This document shows, piece by piece, positions 51,186 to 60,322 of a stretch of 64,000 bases of DNA (position 1 is the first letter of the stretch; every line of letters begins with the position of its first letter). The stretch covers positions 10,213,501 through 10,277,500 of the forward strand of contig NZ_CP086136.1 in assembly GCF_017565645.3 (NCBI RefSeq), in the 5' to 3' direction. The notes beneath the pieces were generated by a model. That model did not search any database. It was not told the origin of the DNA and was given only the letters and a program-made list of their open reading frames with translations. The position numbers and the translations under genes are program-made. The DNA comes from Bradyrhizobium barranii subsp. barranii. GTDB taxonomy: Bacteria; Pseudomonadota; Alphaproteobacteria; Rhizobiales; Xanthobacteraceae.

Positions 51186-52142
51186 TCATGCCCTGATATT
51201 GTTCTCGCGCACCACCTTGCCCCAATAGGCGACCTGCTTGTCGAAGAAGCTCTTGAAGGCGGCGCCGTCCTGGAGCAGCAGCGTCATCTGCTGGGTCTCC
51301 TTGAGCTGGGCGGCGGTCGCGGGCTCGCTCAGGATCTCCCTGGACGCCGTCGCCATGGCCGCGACGATATCCGGCGGAGTGCCCGCGGGCGCGAAAACGC
51401 CCCACCACGCCAGCGTCTCAAAGTCTGGAAAGCCGGCCTCGATCGCGGTCGGCGTATCCGGTAAGCCCGGCAGCCGCTCGCGGCCGAGTTGCAGGATCGG
51501 CCGCAGCATGTTGGTGCCGAGCTGGGCCGAGACCAGCGCCGCCGATCCCGCGATCAGATCGACATGGCCGCCGAGCACGTCGTTCATCGCCGGGCCGCCG
51601 CCGCGATAGGGCACGTGCATGATCTCGACGCCGGCCTTGGTGCCGAGCACCGTCATGGCGAGATGGCCGAGCGTGCCGATGCCGACGGAGGCATATTTCA
51701 CCGCGCCGGGCGTCGCCTTGCAGGCGGCGACCACGTCGGCAAAGCTCTTGTAGGGACGGCCGGCGCCGGCGGCGATCACGTAGGGCGCGGTGCCCACCAG
51801 CAGCACCGGCATCAGCTCGCGCTCGACATCGACCGGCGGCTTGTCGAGGATGGACGGGATCACCGCGTGGGAATCGAAGGTGACCAGGAACGTCGAGCCG
51901 TCCGGAGGACTCTTCGCGACCTGCGCCGCCCCGAGCGCGCCGGCGGCGCCCGACTTGTTCTCGACCACGACGATGCGGTTGAGTTTTGTCTGTAGATTGG
52001 CCTGCAACAGCCGCGCCATCGCGTCAGTCGATCCGCCCGGCGGAAACGGCACCACCAGCGTAATCTTGCCGGCCTGCGCCACCGCTGGCGCGATTGCGAG
52101 AATAGCGGGCGCTGCCAGCAGCGTGCGTCGTGTGATCGTCAT
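51186..52142 (-). CDS. Bug-family (TctC-type) tripartite tricarboxylate transporter substrate-binding protein
   Basis: 318 aa from MTITRRTLLAAPAILAIAPA, a Tat-like signal; an earlier start would break it. Hallmarks: VVPFPPGGSTDAMAR, ENKSGAAGALGAAQVAKSPP, VPYRGGGPAMNDVLGGHVD. Periplasmic binding of small carboxylates. The TctA/TctB membrane genes are not adjacent. It is followed downstream in the same direction by nothing; upstream are a cupin, RraA-like protein and an acyl-CoA synthetase on the same strand, suggesting one catabolic operon read from 54767. Confidence 0.93.
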   Translation of the reverse strand: MTITRRTLLAAPAILAIAPAVAQAGKITLVVPFPPGGSTDAMARLLQANLQTKLNRIVVVENKSGAAGALGAAQVAKSPPDGSTFLVTFDSHAVIPSILDKPPVDVERELMPVLLVGTAPYVIAAGAGRPYKSFADVVAACKATPGAVKYASVGIGTLGHLAMTVLGTKAGVEIMHVPYRGGGPAMNDVLGGHVDLIAGSAALVSAQLGTNMLRPILQLGRERLPGLPDTPTAIEAGFPDFETLAWWGVFAPAGTPPDIVAAMATASREILSEPATAAQLKETQQMTLLLQDGAAFKSFFDKQVAYWGKVVRENNIRA

Positions 52143-52188
52143 GGTCCCCTCCCCTTTGGTTTTGCGCCTGGCTTTTGCTCTTTGGCGC

Positions 52189-52560
52189 TTAGGTCGTGCC
52201 GAAGCCCGACCCCGCTTTCTTGTATTCTGGCCGTGGTGGACTGAAAATGTCCAGCACGCGGGCCCCATCGGGGCCGGCGCGCATCGTGTGTGGCACATTG
52301 CCGGGCGTGCGCCAGAAATCGCCCTTCTTTACCGGAATTTCCTCATCGCCCTGGACGCGGATGGCGGAGCCGTCGAGCAGCACGCCCCATTGCTCCTCGG
52401 GGTGATGATGCAGCGTGCCTTGCGCATGCGGGGCCAGCGTCACCACCGACAGCATCGCCTGCTCGCCGGAGAAGATGCGCGTGGTCACACCCGCCGCGAG
52501 TTCGCGGAAGAGGCCATCGCTGGCATCGTCGATGTTGTGAAATTCGTCCTTCTGGCTCAC
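52189..52560 (-). CDS. Cupin-domain protein
   Basis: 123 aa. A single cupin barrel with LAPHAQGTLHHHPEEQWGVL (metal His, His, Glu) and PVKKGDFWRTPGNVPHTMRA. Binds a metal and probably a small carboxylated substrate or acts as an isomerase/oxygenase subunit. Second-last gene of the minus-strand cluster. Confidence 0.9.
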   Translation of the reverse strand: MSQKDEFHNIDDASDGLFRELAAGVTTRIFSGEQAMLSVVTLAPHAQGTLHHHPEEQWGVLLDGSAIRVQGDEEIPVKKGDFWRTPGNVPHTMRAGPDGARVLDIFSPPRPEYKKAGSGFGTT

Positions 52561-52587
52561 GCCGCCCTCCCCTTCATTCTGATCTGA

Positions 52588-53226
52588 TCAGGATTTGCCA
52601 TAGGAGCCCTGGTAGCGGCCCTCGCGGATCGCCTTCATGGTCTCCTCCTCGCGCGCGACCTGGGCGCGGACGGCTTCCAGCAGCGCCGCGGCGCCGGCGG
52701 CGGGGAACGACACCACGCCGTCCTCATCGCCGACCACGATGTCGCCGGGCGAGATCACGCTGCCGCCGATCGTAACAGGCACGTTGATCTCGCCGGGGCC
52801 GTTCTTGTAGGGGCCGCGATGGATCACCGCGCGGGCATAGCAGGGAAAGTCGTCAGCGGCGAAGGCCGCGACGTCGCGGATCGCGCCATCGATGACATAG
52901 CCTTCGGCTTTGCGCCACTGCGCGATGTTCTTCATGATCTCGCCGACCAGCGCGCGGGTCTCGTCGCCGCCGCCATCGACCACGATGACGTCGCCCGGGC
53001 CGACCAGCTCGAGCGCGCGGTGGATAGCCAGATTGTCGCCGGGGCGGGTGCGTACCGTGAAGGCCGTCCCCACCAGCTTGCCACCGCGATGATAGGGTTT
53101 TAGCCCGACCGCGCCCGGCAGCCGGGCGAGATTGTCTGAAATGACCGAGGTCGGCGCGCCGCGAAAGCCCTCGATGATCTCGGCCGGCGGCTTCGGCACG
53201 CTGTTCGCTGCGATGGTGATCGTCAT
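52588..53226 (-). CDS. RraA-family protein (HMG/CHA aldolase-like)
   Basis: 212 aa. VSDNLARLPGAVG-type opening, DVIVVDGGGDETRALVGEI, and GYVIDGAIRDVAAF, where the RD of the family active site (Arg and metal Asp) stands. C-terminal PGDIVVGDEDGVVSFPA. The family includes 4-hydroxy-4-methyl-2-oxoglutarate aldolases and RNase E inhibitors; the catabolic setting favours an aldolase/decarboxylase role. Confidence 0.9.
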   Translation of the reverse strand: MTITIAANSVPKPPAEIIEGFRGAPTSVISDNLARLPGAVGLKPYHRGGKLVGTAFTVRTRPGDNLAIHRALELVGPGDVIVVDGGGDETRALVGEIMKNIAQWRKAEGYVIDGAIRDVAAFAADDFPCYARAVIHRGPYKNGPGEINVPVTIGGSVISPGDIVVGDEDGVVSFPAAGAAALLEAVRAQVAREEETMKAIREGRYQGSYGKS

Positions 53227-53249
53227 GTCTCAATCCTTCTGCATTCTTC

Positions 53250-54767
53250 TTATTCGGCGTGCGCCAGCGCCTTCGCCGGCCGAATCCGGAAGGCGCGCCC
53301 TTCCTTCATCCACGCCGCGCGCTCGTCGCGCAACAGGGTGCGGCGAACTTTTCCGGAATCATCGCGCGGTGGCGCGCTGACGATCTCGAAACTCTCGGGG
53401 TGCTTGTAGCGGCTCAGCCTGTCCTTCAAGAAGTCCGCCATGCCGTCGGCGATGGTCTGACCATCCGCGCCAGATTCGGGCTCGACGATGGCATGCACGC
53501 GCTGGCCCAATTCGGGATCGGGCAATCCCACGACGACGCAGGAGCGCACGCCAGGGCTCTCAGAGACCGCAGCCTCGACCTCCGCTGGATAGATGTTGGC
53601 GCCGCCGCGCAGCACCATGTCGGCGAGACGGTCGCCGACATAGAGATAGCCTTCGGCGTCCAGCCGGCCGATGTCGCCGAGCGACTCCCAGCCGTCCGCG
53701 CGGCGCTTCGGCTCGGCGCCGAGATAATGATAGGTGGCATCCCTGCCGTCATTGTTGAGGAAATAGATCTCGCCGGTCTCGCCGGGCGCGACGTCGTTGC
53801 CGTCCTTGCCGACGATGCGCAAGCGCGCCATCTCCCCGATCTTGCCGACCGAGCCCTTGTGCGTCAGCCATTCCGTGCCTGATATGATGCAGGAGCCCTG
53901 GCGCTCGGTGCCGCCATAGAGCTCCCAGACGCGCTCAGGGCCGAGCCAGGCGATCCAGTTCTCCTTCAGCCAGGGCGGCATCGGAGCCGCCATGTGGAAG
54001 ACGGTCTGAAGGCTCGACATGTCGTAAGAGTTCCGCACGTTCTCCGGCAGCGCCCAGATTCGGTGCATCATGGTCGGCACGAAATTGACCCATTGCACGC
54101 GCTCGCGCGCGATCTGCCGCAGCGTCTCCTCGGCGTCGAACTTGACGAGGCCGGTAAGCTGGCCGCCGGTGAACAGCGCGTAGTGCGACACGATGAACGG
54201 CGCATTGTGGTAGAGCGGACCGGGATTGAGCAGCGAAACCCCGAATGGAATGTTGAGCGGCGGCGCGGCGACCGTGTCGGTCACGGCCGGCTGATGATCG
54301 AGGATCACTTTCGGCCGGCCGGTCGAGCCGCCGCTGGTCATGGCTTTCCAGTAGCGAGCCACCGGCGGATCGAGCGGCTCGTCCGAAAAACCTTCCGGCA
54401 CGAAATCCGCCGGCAGGCGGTTCGGCGCGTTCCAGTCGGCCTCGCCGCCGACCACTAGCGCCGGCTTCAGGATGTCGAGCACCGCAGCGGCTTCGCCGCG
54501 CGGCAGCCGCCACGACAGCGACGTCGGCGTCGCTCCGCACTTCCATACCGCAAACGAGGTCTCAAAGAATGCGTTGCCGTTAGGCAAGCCGATTGCGACA
54601 AAGTCGCCGGGCTTGACGCCCTTGGCCATGAACGCCCGTGCGCGCCGATTGGCGCCGCGTTCGAGCTCGTCCCATGTCAGCGTATCCTGCCCGTGACGGA
54701 CGGCGATCGTGCCTTGCGGTTTGCGTTGAGCGTGCCAGCGAGGCACGTCGGACAGGGGCAGCAGCAT
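53250..54767 (-). CDS. Acyl-CoA synthetase (AMP-forming)
   Basis: 505 aa of the ANL superfamily. Motifs: MTSGGSTGRPKVILD (phosphate loop), LYGGTERQGS (A5), LGDIGRLDAEGYLYVGDR (A7-A8), VLRGGANIYPAEVE, and Lys in RDDSGKVRRTLL near the C terminus. Activates a carboxylic acid with CoA; the neighbours suggest an organic acid taken up by the Bug protein. Substrate not readable. Confidence 0.93.
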   Translation of the reverse strand: MLLPLSDVPRWHAQRKPQGTIAVRHGQDTLTWDELERGANRRARAFMAKGVKPGDFVAIGLPNGNAFFETSFAVWKCGATPTSLSWRLPRGEAAAVLDILKPALVVGGEADWNAPNRLPADFVPEGFSDEPLDPPVARYWKAMTSGGSTGRPKVILDHQPAVTDTVAAPPLNIPFGVSLLNPGPLYHNAPFIVSHYALFTGGQLTGLVKFDAEETLRQIARERVQWVNFVPTMMHRIWALPENVRNSYDMSSLQTVFHMAAPMPPWLKENWIAWLGPERVWELYGGTERQGSCIISGTEWLTHKGSVGKIGEMARLRIVGKDGNDVAPGETGEIYFLNNDGRDATYHYLGAEPKRRADGWESLGDIGRLDAEGYLYVGDRLADMVLRGGANIYPAEVEAAVSESPGVRSCVVVGLPDPELGQRVHAIVEPESGADGQTIADGMADFLKDRLSRYKHPESFEIVSAPPRDDSGKVRRTLLRDERAAWMKEGRAFRIRPAKALAHAE

Positions 54768-54862
54768 CAGGTGTTTCCACTTCGTCTTCTTGGCGTCGTC
54801 TCAGGATGAGGCGTCGCGAGACGAAGTGTAACAGCCGGAGCCAAGCCTTCAAGATGTCGATG

Positions 54863-55891
54863 TCAGCGCTCTGCCCCGCAGCCCGGAATATCGAACAGCG
54901 CTGCGAGGCCGCATTTCGAGGTCAGCATCTTGTCGCCGTCATGGCCGACCCCGGCGACGTCCCAGACCCGGTGATTGGGCGTGCCGCGGTCGCGCTTGGC
55001 CATCGCATCCGCATAAGCGTGGCCGCGGGCGTAGCGCGTGGGACCTTGCGCCTCGGCCATGCAGCTCTTGTCCAGCGCGGGATGCTTCGGATTGGTGTCG
55101 AGCGTGCCGAGCAGATAGATCACCTCGCGCTCGACATAGCGCTGCTCCAGCGCGACCGGCGTTGCGTTCGCAAGATAGGGCGGACGCCCGTCCATGCCGT
55201 ATTTCCAGTTGTTGTAGCCCGGGCAGGATGCGGCGATCGCGGGCACGGGCCGCGTGTTGCTGAAATAAGCGTAGGAGGAGGGATTGGCGACGACGTAGCG
55301 GACATCGATATGCTGGCGCGACAGCGCCGCCTCGCCTTTGCCGGCGATGGCATAGCGTTGCGCGACCTGGCCACCGCCGGAATGGCCGGCGACGACGACC
55401 TGCTTCAGATTCGGGAAGATGCGCCGGTCCGAGAGTTTTACGAGGATCGCATCGAGCGCATCGAAGGATGAGACCGGATTCGGTGCCAGCGCGGCGTCGC
55501 CGCCCTCCCATCCCTCCAGCGACCAGCGCAGCGTATCCGCGGGCAGCTTGTGCGCGTCGATATCGATCTCCGCCAGAAACTGCGGGACGATCATCAGCGC
55601 GCTCTTGCCGTCGTCGCCCGCCGCAACCTGCGCAGTATGGGCCGACATGTAATATTCGTCGGCATTGCGCAGGCGTCCGTGCAGCACGATGATGGCGCGC
55701 GAGATCGCCGGCAGCGGCAGCGACCAGTCGCTGGAGAGATAGAGCGGCAGCATTCCCTGGCCGCCGACCGAGAGCCGCGCGTCGGCAATCGCCCTCACCG
55801 GCTTGCGGTTGGGCGCCTCCTCGTCCGCTGCGAACGCATAGCTGGAAATGAACGCCAATGTGATTGCGGCGAGACGGGCCAACGCTCTCAT
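54863..55891 (-). CDS. Exported alpha/beta hydrolase
   Basis: 342 aa. Signal peptide MRALARLAAITLAFISSYAF, then AD. The nucleophile elbow VVAGHSGGGQVAQRYA gives the catalytic Ser; a late Asp/His pair is likely in WDVAGVGHDGDKM. Length and the Tyr-rich middle resemble periplasmic esterases of unknown substrate. Monocistronic on the minus strand. Confidence 0.88.
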   Translation of the reverse strand: MRALARLAAITLAFISSYAFAADEEAPNRKPVRAIADARLSVGGQGMLPLYLSSDWSLPLPAISRAIIVLHGRLRNADEYYMSAHTAQVAAGDDGKSALMIVPQFLAEIDIDAHKLPADTLRWSLEGWEGGDAALAPNPVSSFDALDAILVKLSDRRIFPNLKQVVVAGHSGGGQVAQRYAIAGKGEAALSRQHIDVRYVVANPSSYAYFSNTRPVPAIAASCPGYNNWKYGMDGRPPYLANATPVALEQRYVEREVIYLLGTLDTNPKHPALDKSCMAEAQGPTRYARGHAYADAMAKRDRGTPNHRVWDVAGVGHDGDKMLTSKCGLAALFDIPGCGAER

Positions 55892-56099
55892 GACGGATAT
55901 TCCCCTTCGAATTCAAACCAATAAAGTCTAAGCCGATCATGTGCCGCGCGGCTGTGACTCCCGCGCCACGTCAAGCAAAAAATGTCAGCATTGCAGTCAT
56001 GAAATTCCCGAGTTCCACGGGTGACAAGCCGGCGATAAAGGGGCAAAAATCGGACCCGACTCAGTTCGGGTTGAGTTTTGCAAGGAATGCTCTCGTAGA

Positions 56100-56735
56100 A
56101 TGTCGGACGTAGTTGCATCGCGTCGTGCGGCGCTAGTCGTTGCCGCAGCAGGATTTCTTCTGCTGACGCCGTTGCATGCCCACGCCCAATGGTGGAAGCG
56201 CGCGCCGGTCGATTTCGAGGAATGCGCCGACGCCGCCGAGAAGGCCGCGAACAAGACCGAGAAGACGGCTGCGCTTGCCGATTGCAACGCCAAGTTCGCC
56301 GGCCGCCGCAAGCCAGGCGGCGGCTATTCCTATTACGATTTCCTCCAGGACCGCACCTTCGACATCGCAGGTCCCAATCCGACGCCGGAGGAGCAGAAGA
56401 GGATCGACGAATCCTACACCTCCTACCTCGCCAATCAGCGCCGCAGCAATGAAGCGGCCCAAGCCGCCGCGCGTCAGCAGCGCGAGCAGCAGGAACAAGC
56501 GCGGCAACAGCAGGTCGCTCTGCGAACCGAGGTCGAGCGCGTGTCCGTCCCGGTCGCGCGCGTGCCTGTCCCGGTCGAGCGGCCGAAGGTGCAGCAGTCC
56601 GTGAGCCCGCGACCGAAGGGCGCGCCCTGCACCAAGGGCTCGTTCTCCTGCGAATGGCCGCGGCTATCGGAAAGCTTAAGCGATCTGAAGAAGCTGTTCA
56701 CCCCGGCGCCAAGCAAGCCGGCGAAGAAGGGGTAA
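56100..56735 (+). CDS. Exported Gln/Arg-rich protein of unknown function
   Basis: 211 aa. Signal peptide with ALVVAAAGFLLLTPLHAHAQ. The mature N-terminal domain has paired Cys (EECADAAE, ALADCNAKF) and GGGYSYYDFLQDRTFDIAGP. A Gln/Ala/Arg helix (QAAARQQREQQEQARQQQ) and a Pro-rich linker follow, then CTKGSFSCEWPRLSESL. Probably periplasmic. No family recognised. Confidence 0.7.
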   Translation: MSDVVASRRAALVVAAAGFLLLTPLHAHAQWWKRAPVDFEECADAAEKAANKTEKTAALADCNAKFAGRRKPGGGYSYYDFLQDRTFDIAGPNPTPEEQKRIDESYTSYLANQRRSNEAAQAAARQQREQQEQARQQQVALRTEVERVSVPVARVPVPVERPKVQQSVSPRPKGAPCTKGSFSCEWPRLSESLSDLKKLFTPAPSKPAKKG

Positions 56736-56811
56736 GCTCCTCGCGCAGCAAACTCCGCTGTCGTCGCGGACAAGCGGAGCGCTGATCCGGGACGACAGCG
56801 GGAGTGTGGCG

Positions 56812-57027
56812 TCAGTTCGGCTGCTTCTTCTTGCTGCGCTTCGGTTTGACCACCGGCGCACGCGCGGGCTCTGTTGTCGTCGGCGAATTGCCCAACTGCG
56901 ACCTGCTCTCCTGCAACCGCCTGTCATAGCCGGGCGAGTTCACGACCGTTGGCGGCCTTGCGTAGGCGAGCGTCGACGCGGCGCAGAGCGCGGCCAGCGC
57001 GAGCCCAATCATCAGACAACGCGTCAT
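56812..57027 (-). CDS. Small exported protein
   Basis: 71 aa: MTRCLMIGLALAALCAASTL signal, then a basic tail VVKPKRSKKKQPN. An in-frame opening extends far upstream but antisense to the next gene; the ATG at 57027 follows GGAGGAGCAACG. Function unknown. Confidence 0.65.
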   Translation of the reverse strand: MTRCLMIGLALAALCAASTLAYARPPTVVNSPGYDRRLQESRSQLGNSPTTTEPARAPVVKPKRSKKKQPN

Positions 57028-57056
57028 CGTTGCTCCTCCTGCCGCCCGGCTCGCAC

Positions 57057-58064
57057 TCAGGCCGCCCCGCGGATCTGCTGCGGCGTCAGCCGCGGCGGAC
57101 CATTGCCTGCCGCCTCGGCCCGCTTGATCAGCGCAACAATGCGGCGCATCAGCGGCACGTCGACGTTGTTCTGCTCGGCGAGTGCGATGACTGCGCCCTG
57201 GAGATAGTCGATCTCGGTCTTGCGGCCCTGCTTCAGGTCCTGCCACATCGAGGAGCGTGCCTCGGGATCGATCTTCATCGTGCGCCCCAGGATCGCATTG
57301 AAGATCACATCGGGCAGCCTCAGCAGGGTCGGCGTCCACCTCAGCGGGATCGGCGTCGCCGACACCGGCGCGATGCCGGCGGCGTTCATCGCAGTCACGC
57401 CTTCCGCCATCTGATCGGCGAACAGTCTTCGCCAGTCGCGGTTCGCCAGTTGCGCGGCAAGCGGCATGTCGGACAGCGCGCTGAGCGCATTGTTCAAATT
57501 GATGATCAGCTTGCCCCATTGCACGCCGGTGATGTCAGGGCTTGCGCGCATGGCGAGGCCGGGCACCGACAGCGCTGCGGCCGTATTCGCCTCATCCTCG
57601 CCGACATGGATTTCGCCGGACGTCGAGCGGTGAAAACGCCCCTCGCCCATCGCGATCACGTTGAACGGCACCATGCCGGCGAGCACGGGCCGGCCACCGA
57701 GCCGCTCGCGCAGAACCGCGACATTGCCGACGCCGTTTTGCAGGGAGACGATGACGGCGTCCTGCGGCGCATGCCGGGCAATCTGGTCCGCGACATCGGC
57801 GGTGTCGGCGCTCTTCACCGTGACCAGCACGATGCCGGCGTTGTGGAAGATCGCGGGATCCTCCGACAACGCGAGCTGGCCCGCGCCGAGCTTCTGCTCG
57901 GAGCCGTCGAAATCGGTCAGCCGCAGGCCGAACCGCTCGATCTCGGTTTTGACCCGCGGCCGCACCAGCAGCGCGACGCGGCGCCCTCCGGCCGCCAGCT
58001 GGCCTCCGACGAAACAGCCGATGGCGCCCGCGCCGGCCACCACGATCGGTCGATCCGCAACCAC
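57057..58064 (-). CDS. Ketopantoate reductase (ApbA/PanE) family protein
   Basis: 335 aa from a GTG (VVADRPIVVAGAGAIGCFVG), chosen because AGGGAG lies upstream and the Rossmann GxGxxG begins at once. VKSADTADVA, SLQNGVGNVAVL, QWGKLIINLNNAL (catalytic Lys) and a C-terminal SSMWQDLKQGRKTEIDYLQG are family hallmarks. Reduces 2-dehydropantoate or a related keto acid with NADPH; several paralogues exist in this group, so panE proper is not implied. Confidence 0.9.
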   Translation of the reverse strand: MVADRPIVVAGAGAIGCFVGGQLAAGGRRVALLVRPRVKTEIERFGLRLTDFDGSEQKLGAGQLALSEDPAIFHNAGIVLVTVKSADTADVADQIARHAPQDAVIVSLQNGVGNVAVLRERLGGRPVLAGMVPFNVIAMGEGRFHRSTSGEIHVGEDEANTAAALSVPGLAMRASPDITGVQWGKLIINLNNALSALSDMPLAAQLANRDWRRLFADQMAEGVTAMNAAGIAPVSATPIPLRWTPTLLRLPDVIFNAILGRTMKIDPEARSSMWQDLKQGRKTEIDYLQGAVIALAEQNNVDVPLMRRIVALIKRAEAAGNGPPRLTPQQIRGAA

Positions 58065-58231
58065 CTGACCTTGCTCCCTTGAATGACCTGCCCTCGATAG
58101 CAGAGGCAATGCCGGCTGCCCATTGGTTGCGGTGCATTCGCCTTGTAACCGTCATGAGAGCCTCATATGTTTTTGCCCCGGGGGCTGTCACCGGCGAGAA
58201 CTCGCCGACGAGAACGCCAAAGGAGAGCACC

Positions 58232-58834
58232 ATGGGTCTACTCGACGTCCTCAACGGCATGCAGAACGGCCCCCGCGGCCCGAGCACGCCCAGCTCTGAG
58301 CAATCCTCCGGCGGCATGTCGCCAATGACCATGGCGCTGCTCGGCCTGATCGCCTGGAAGGCCTTCAAGCATCTGACGGCTGGCCAGCCCGACGCGGCGC
58401 CGGCGCCGCAGCAGCGCTCGCCGCTGCCGCCTCCGACGCCTGTCAATACGGGCAGCAGCGCTGTTCCCGGCGGCCCCGGTGGTAGCGGCGGCCTCAGCGA
58501 TCTGCTCAAGGGCGGCCTCGGCGGCCTGCTCGCGGGCGGCGCCGCCGGCAGCGTGCTGAGCGGCGGTCTCGGCGATCTCCTCAACCAGCTCCAGCAGGGC
58601 GGCCACGGCGAGACCGCGAGCACCTGGGTCGGCAAGGGCGAGAACAAGGCGATCGCGCCCGGCGATCTCGCCAGCGCCCTCGGCGCCGACCAGATCCAAA
58701 GCCTGTCCGCCCAGAGCGGCCTGTCGCGCGACGAGCTGCTCTCCGGCCTCAGCCAGTATATGCCACAGGTGATCGACCACCTGACGCCGGACGGACGGCT
58801 GCCGACCGAGAACGAGCTCTCGGGCAGACTCTAA
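58232..58834 (+). CDS. YidB-family protein
   Basis: 200 aa from MGLLDVLNGMQNGPRG, with AAAGGAGAGCACC ahead. Low-complexity Gly/Pro/Ser middle, then the DUF937-type end: WVGKGENKAIAPGDLASALG, LSRDELLSGLSQYMPQVIDHL, PDGRLPTENEL. Widespread; cellular role unknown. Confidence 0.92.
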   Translation: MGLLDVLNGMQNGPRGPSTPSSEQSSGGMSPMTMALLGLIAWKAFKHLTAGQPDAAPAPQQRSPLPPPTPVNTGSSAVPGGPGGSGGLSDLLKGGLGGLLAGGAAGSVLSGGLGDLLNQLQQGGHGETASTWVGKGENKAIAPGDLASALGADQIQSLSAQSGLSRDELLSGLSQYMPQVIDHLTPDGRLPTENELSGRL

Positions 58835-58876
58835 TCGAACCTTGATCTACGCGTTCTCGGGAAGGGGAGCACTGAC

Positions 58877-59149
58877 ATGAGCATGGGCGGCCTGTTGTGG
58901 ATCATCGTCGTCGGCTTCATCGCCGGCCTCATCGCGCGCTGGCTGGCGCCGGGACCGAACAACCCGAGCGGCTTTATCCTCACCACCATCCTCGGCATCG
59001 CCGGTGCGTTTCTTGCGACCTTCATCGGACAGGCGATCGGGCACTATAGCCCCGACCAGGGCGCCGGCTTCATCATGGCCACGATCGGCGCGGTGGTGGT
59101 GCTGTTCATCTGGCACCGGCTGGTCGCGAGCGGCGTGATAAAAGGATAG
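58877..59149 (+). CDS. GlsB/YeaQ/YmgE-family membrane protein
   Basis: 90 aa, three TM helices: GGLLWIIVVGFIAGLIARWL, GFILTTILGIAGAFLATFIG, GFIMATIGAVVVLFIWHRL. A stress-linked small membrane protein, downstream of the YidB gene on the same strand. Confidence 0.93.
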   Translation: MSMGGLLWIIVVGFIAGLIARWLAPGPNNPSGFILTTILGIAGAFLATFIGQAIGHYSPDQGAGFIMATIGAVVVLFIWHRLVASGVIKG

Positions 59150-59187
59150 CGGTGCGGGACGTCGGGCACGACGCCGCCCTCGCACTC

Positions 59188-59274
59188 CGTCATTGCGAGG
59201 AGCCCTTGCGACGAAGCAATCCAGACTGTCCGCGCGGACGCTCTCTGGATTGCTTCGCTTCGCTCGCAATGACG
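59188..59274. repeat. Bradyrhizobium-type intergenic inverted repeat
   Basis: Arms CGTCATTGCGAGGAG... and ...CGCTCGCAATGACG enclosing AAGCAATCCAGA and TCTGGATTGCTT. It lies between convergent genes and probably folds as a bidirectional terminator; the type is abundant in core genomes of this group. Confidence 0.85.
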
Positions 59275-59276
59275 AA

Positions 59277-60062
59277 TTAAGTTATCAGATGCATCCCCGC
59301 ATCCATCCGCACGACCTCGCCGGTCATGTTGCTCGACGCCGGCGTTGCCAGGAAGCAGACAAGCTGCGCGATGTCGTTGGCGGATGAAGCGACCTTCAGC
59401 GGCACCTTCGCCACCACGCTGTCGCGCACCTGCTTGGCGCCGGCCTCGCCGCGGCCCTTGGTGAACCAGGGCGTGTCGATATAGCCGGGGCACACCGTGT
59501 TGACGCGGATCAGCGGCGCCAGCGCGCGCGACAGCGACAACGTCATCGTGTTGAGCGCGCCCTTGCTCGCGGCATAGGCGATCGACGAGCCGACGCCGCT
59601 GATGCCGGCAACCGAGGACACGTTGACCACGGCGGACGGCCGCTCCGAAGCCTTCGCGCCGGCCTCGAGCAGGCTGCGCGCCGCGCGCACCATCTGGAAC
59701 GGGCCGATCGTGTTGACGCCGTACAAGCGCTGGAAATCTTCAGCCGACAATCCATCGAGATCGGCATGCGCAACATGCTTGGTGATGCCGGCATTGTTGA
59801 CGAGCACGTCGAGCCGGCCCCAGCCGCTGGCTGCCGCGACGATCTTGCGGCAATCCTCGTCGCGCGAGACGTCGCCCTGCGCGACCAGCACTTCCGCCGC
59901 CCCCGCCTTGCGGCAGAGTTCGGCCGTGGCCTCTGCTTCCTTCTGGCTCGAAGAATAGTTGATGACGAGCCGCGCCCCGCTCCGCGCGAGAATTTCCGCA
60001 GTCGCTGCACCAAGTCCGGATGCGGACCCCGTCACGATTGCGCACAAGCCATCTTTTGCCAT
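59277..60062 (-). CDS. SDR-family oxidoreductase
   Basis: 261 aa from MAKDGLCAIVTGSASGLGAA. TGSASGLG (NAD(P) site), DVLVNNAGITKH, catalytic Ser in VSSVAGISG, YAASKGAL (Tyr-x3-Lys), and VNTVCPGYIDTPW. Start chosen at the second Met, where the fold begins. Divergent from the acyl-CoA dehydrogenase cluster 260 bases away and likely to share its pathway. Confidence 0.93.
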   Translation of the reverse strand: MAKDGLCAIVTGSASGLGAATAEILARSGARLVINYSSSQKEAEATAELCRKAGAAEVLVAQGDVSRDEDCRKIVAAASGWGRLDVLVNNAGITKHVAHADLDGLSAEDFQRLYGVNTIGPFQMVRAARSLLEAGAKASERPSAVVNVSSVAGISGVGSSIAYAASKGALNTMTLSLSRALAPLIRVNTVCPGYIDTPWFTKGRGEAGAKQVRDSVVAKVPLKVASSANDIAQLVCFLATPASSNMTGEVVRMDAGMHLIT

Positions 60063-60322
60063 CCGGATTTCCTTCCCCTTGATTGAATACAAGCCTTAAG
60101 CAGCTGGCCCTGTTTAGCGAGTTTGCCGCGCCCTGCAAATCGACCAAACTCCGCTAAGCGGAATTAGTCCATAGCAGCTCTTGCGCCCATGCCGGAGCCG
60201 CAGATGGGCCTGCGGTCAACGCTTGTCAGGGCCATGGCTTTTTCGGATCATCGGGCGCAAGAAGAGACCGCGCGCCGCGCCGACCGGACGGAACGCGCCA
60301 ATGGCAAAACACGGGGAACGCT

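Noticed and set aside
57592..58647. 351-codon minus-strand frame across two genes
   Set aside because: Pro/Arg/Gly-rich shadow running antisense to the YidB gene and out of frame through the ketopantoate reductase gene.
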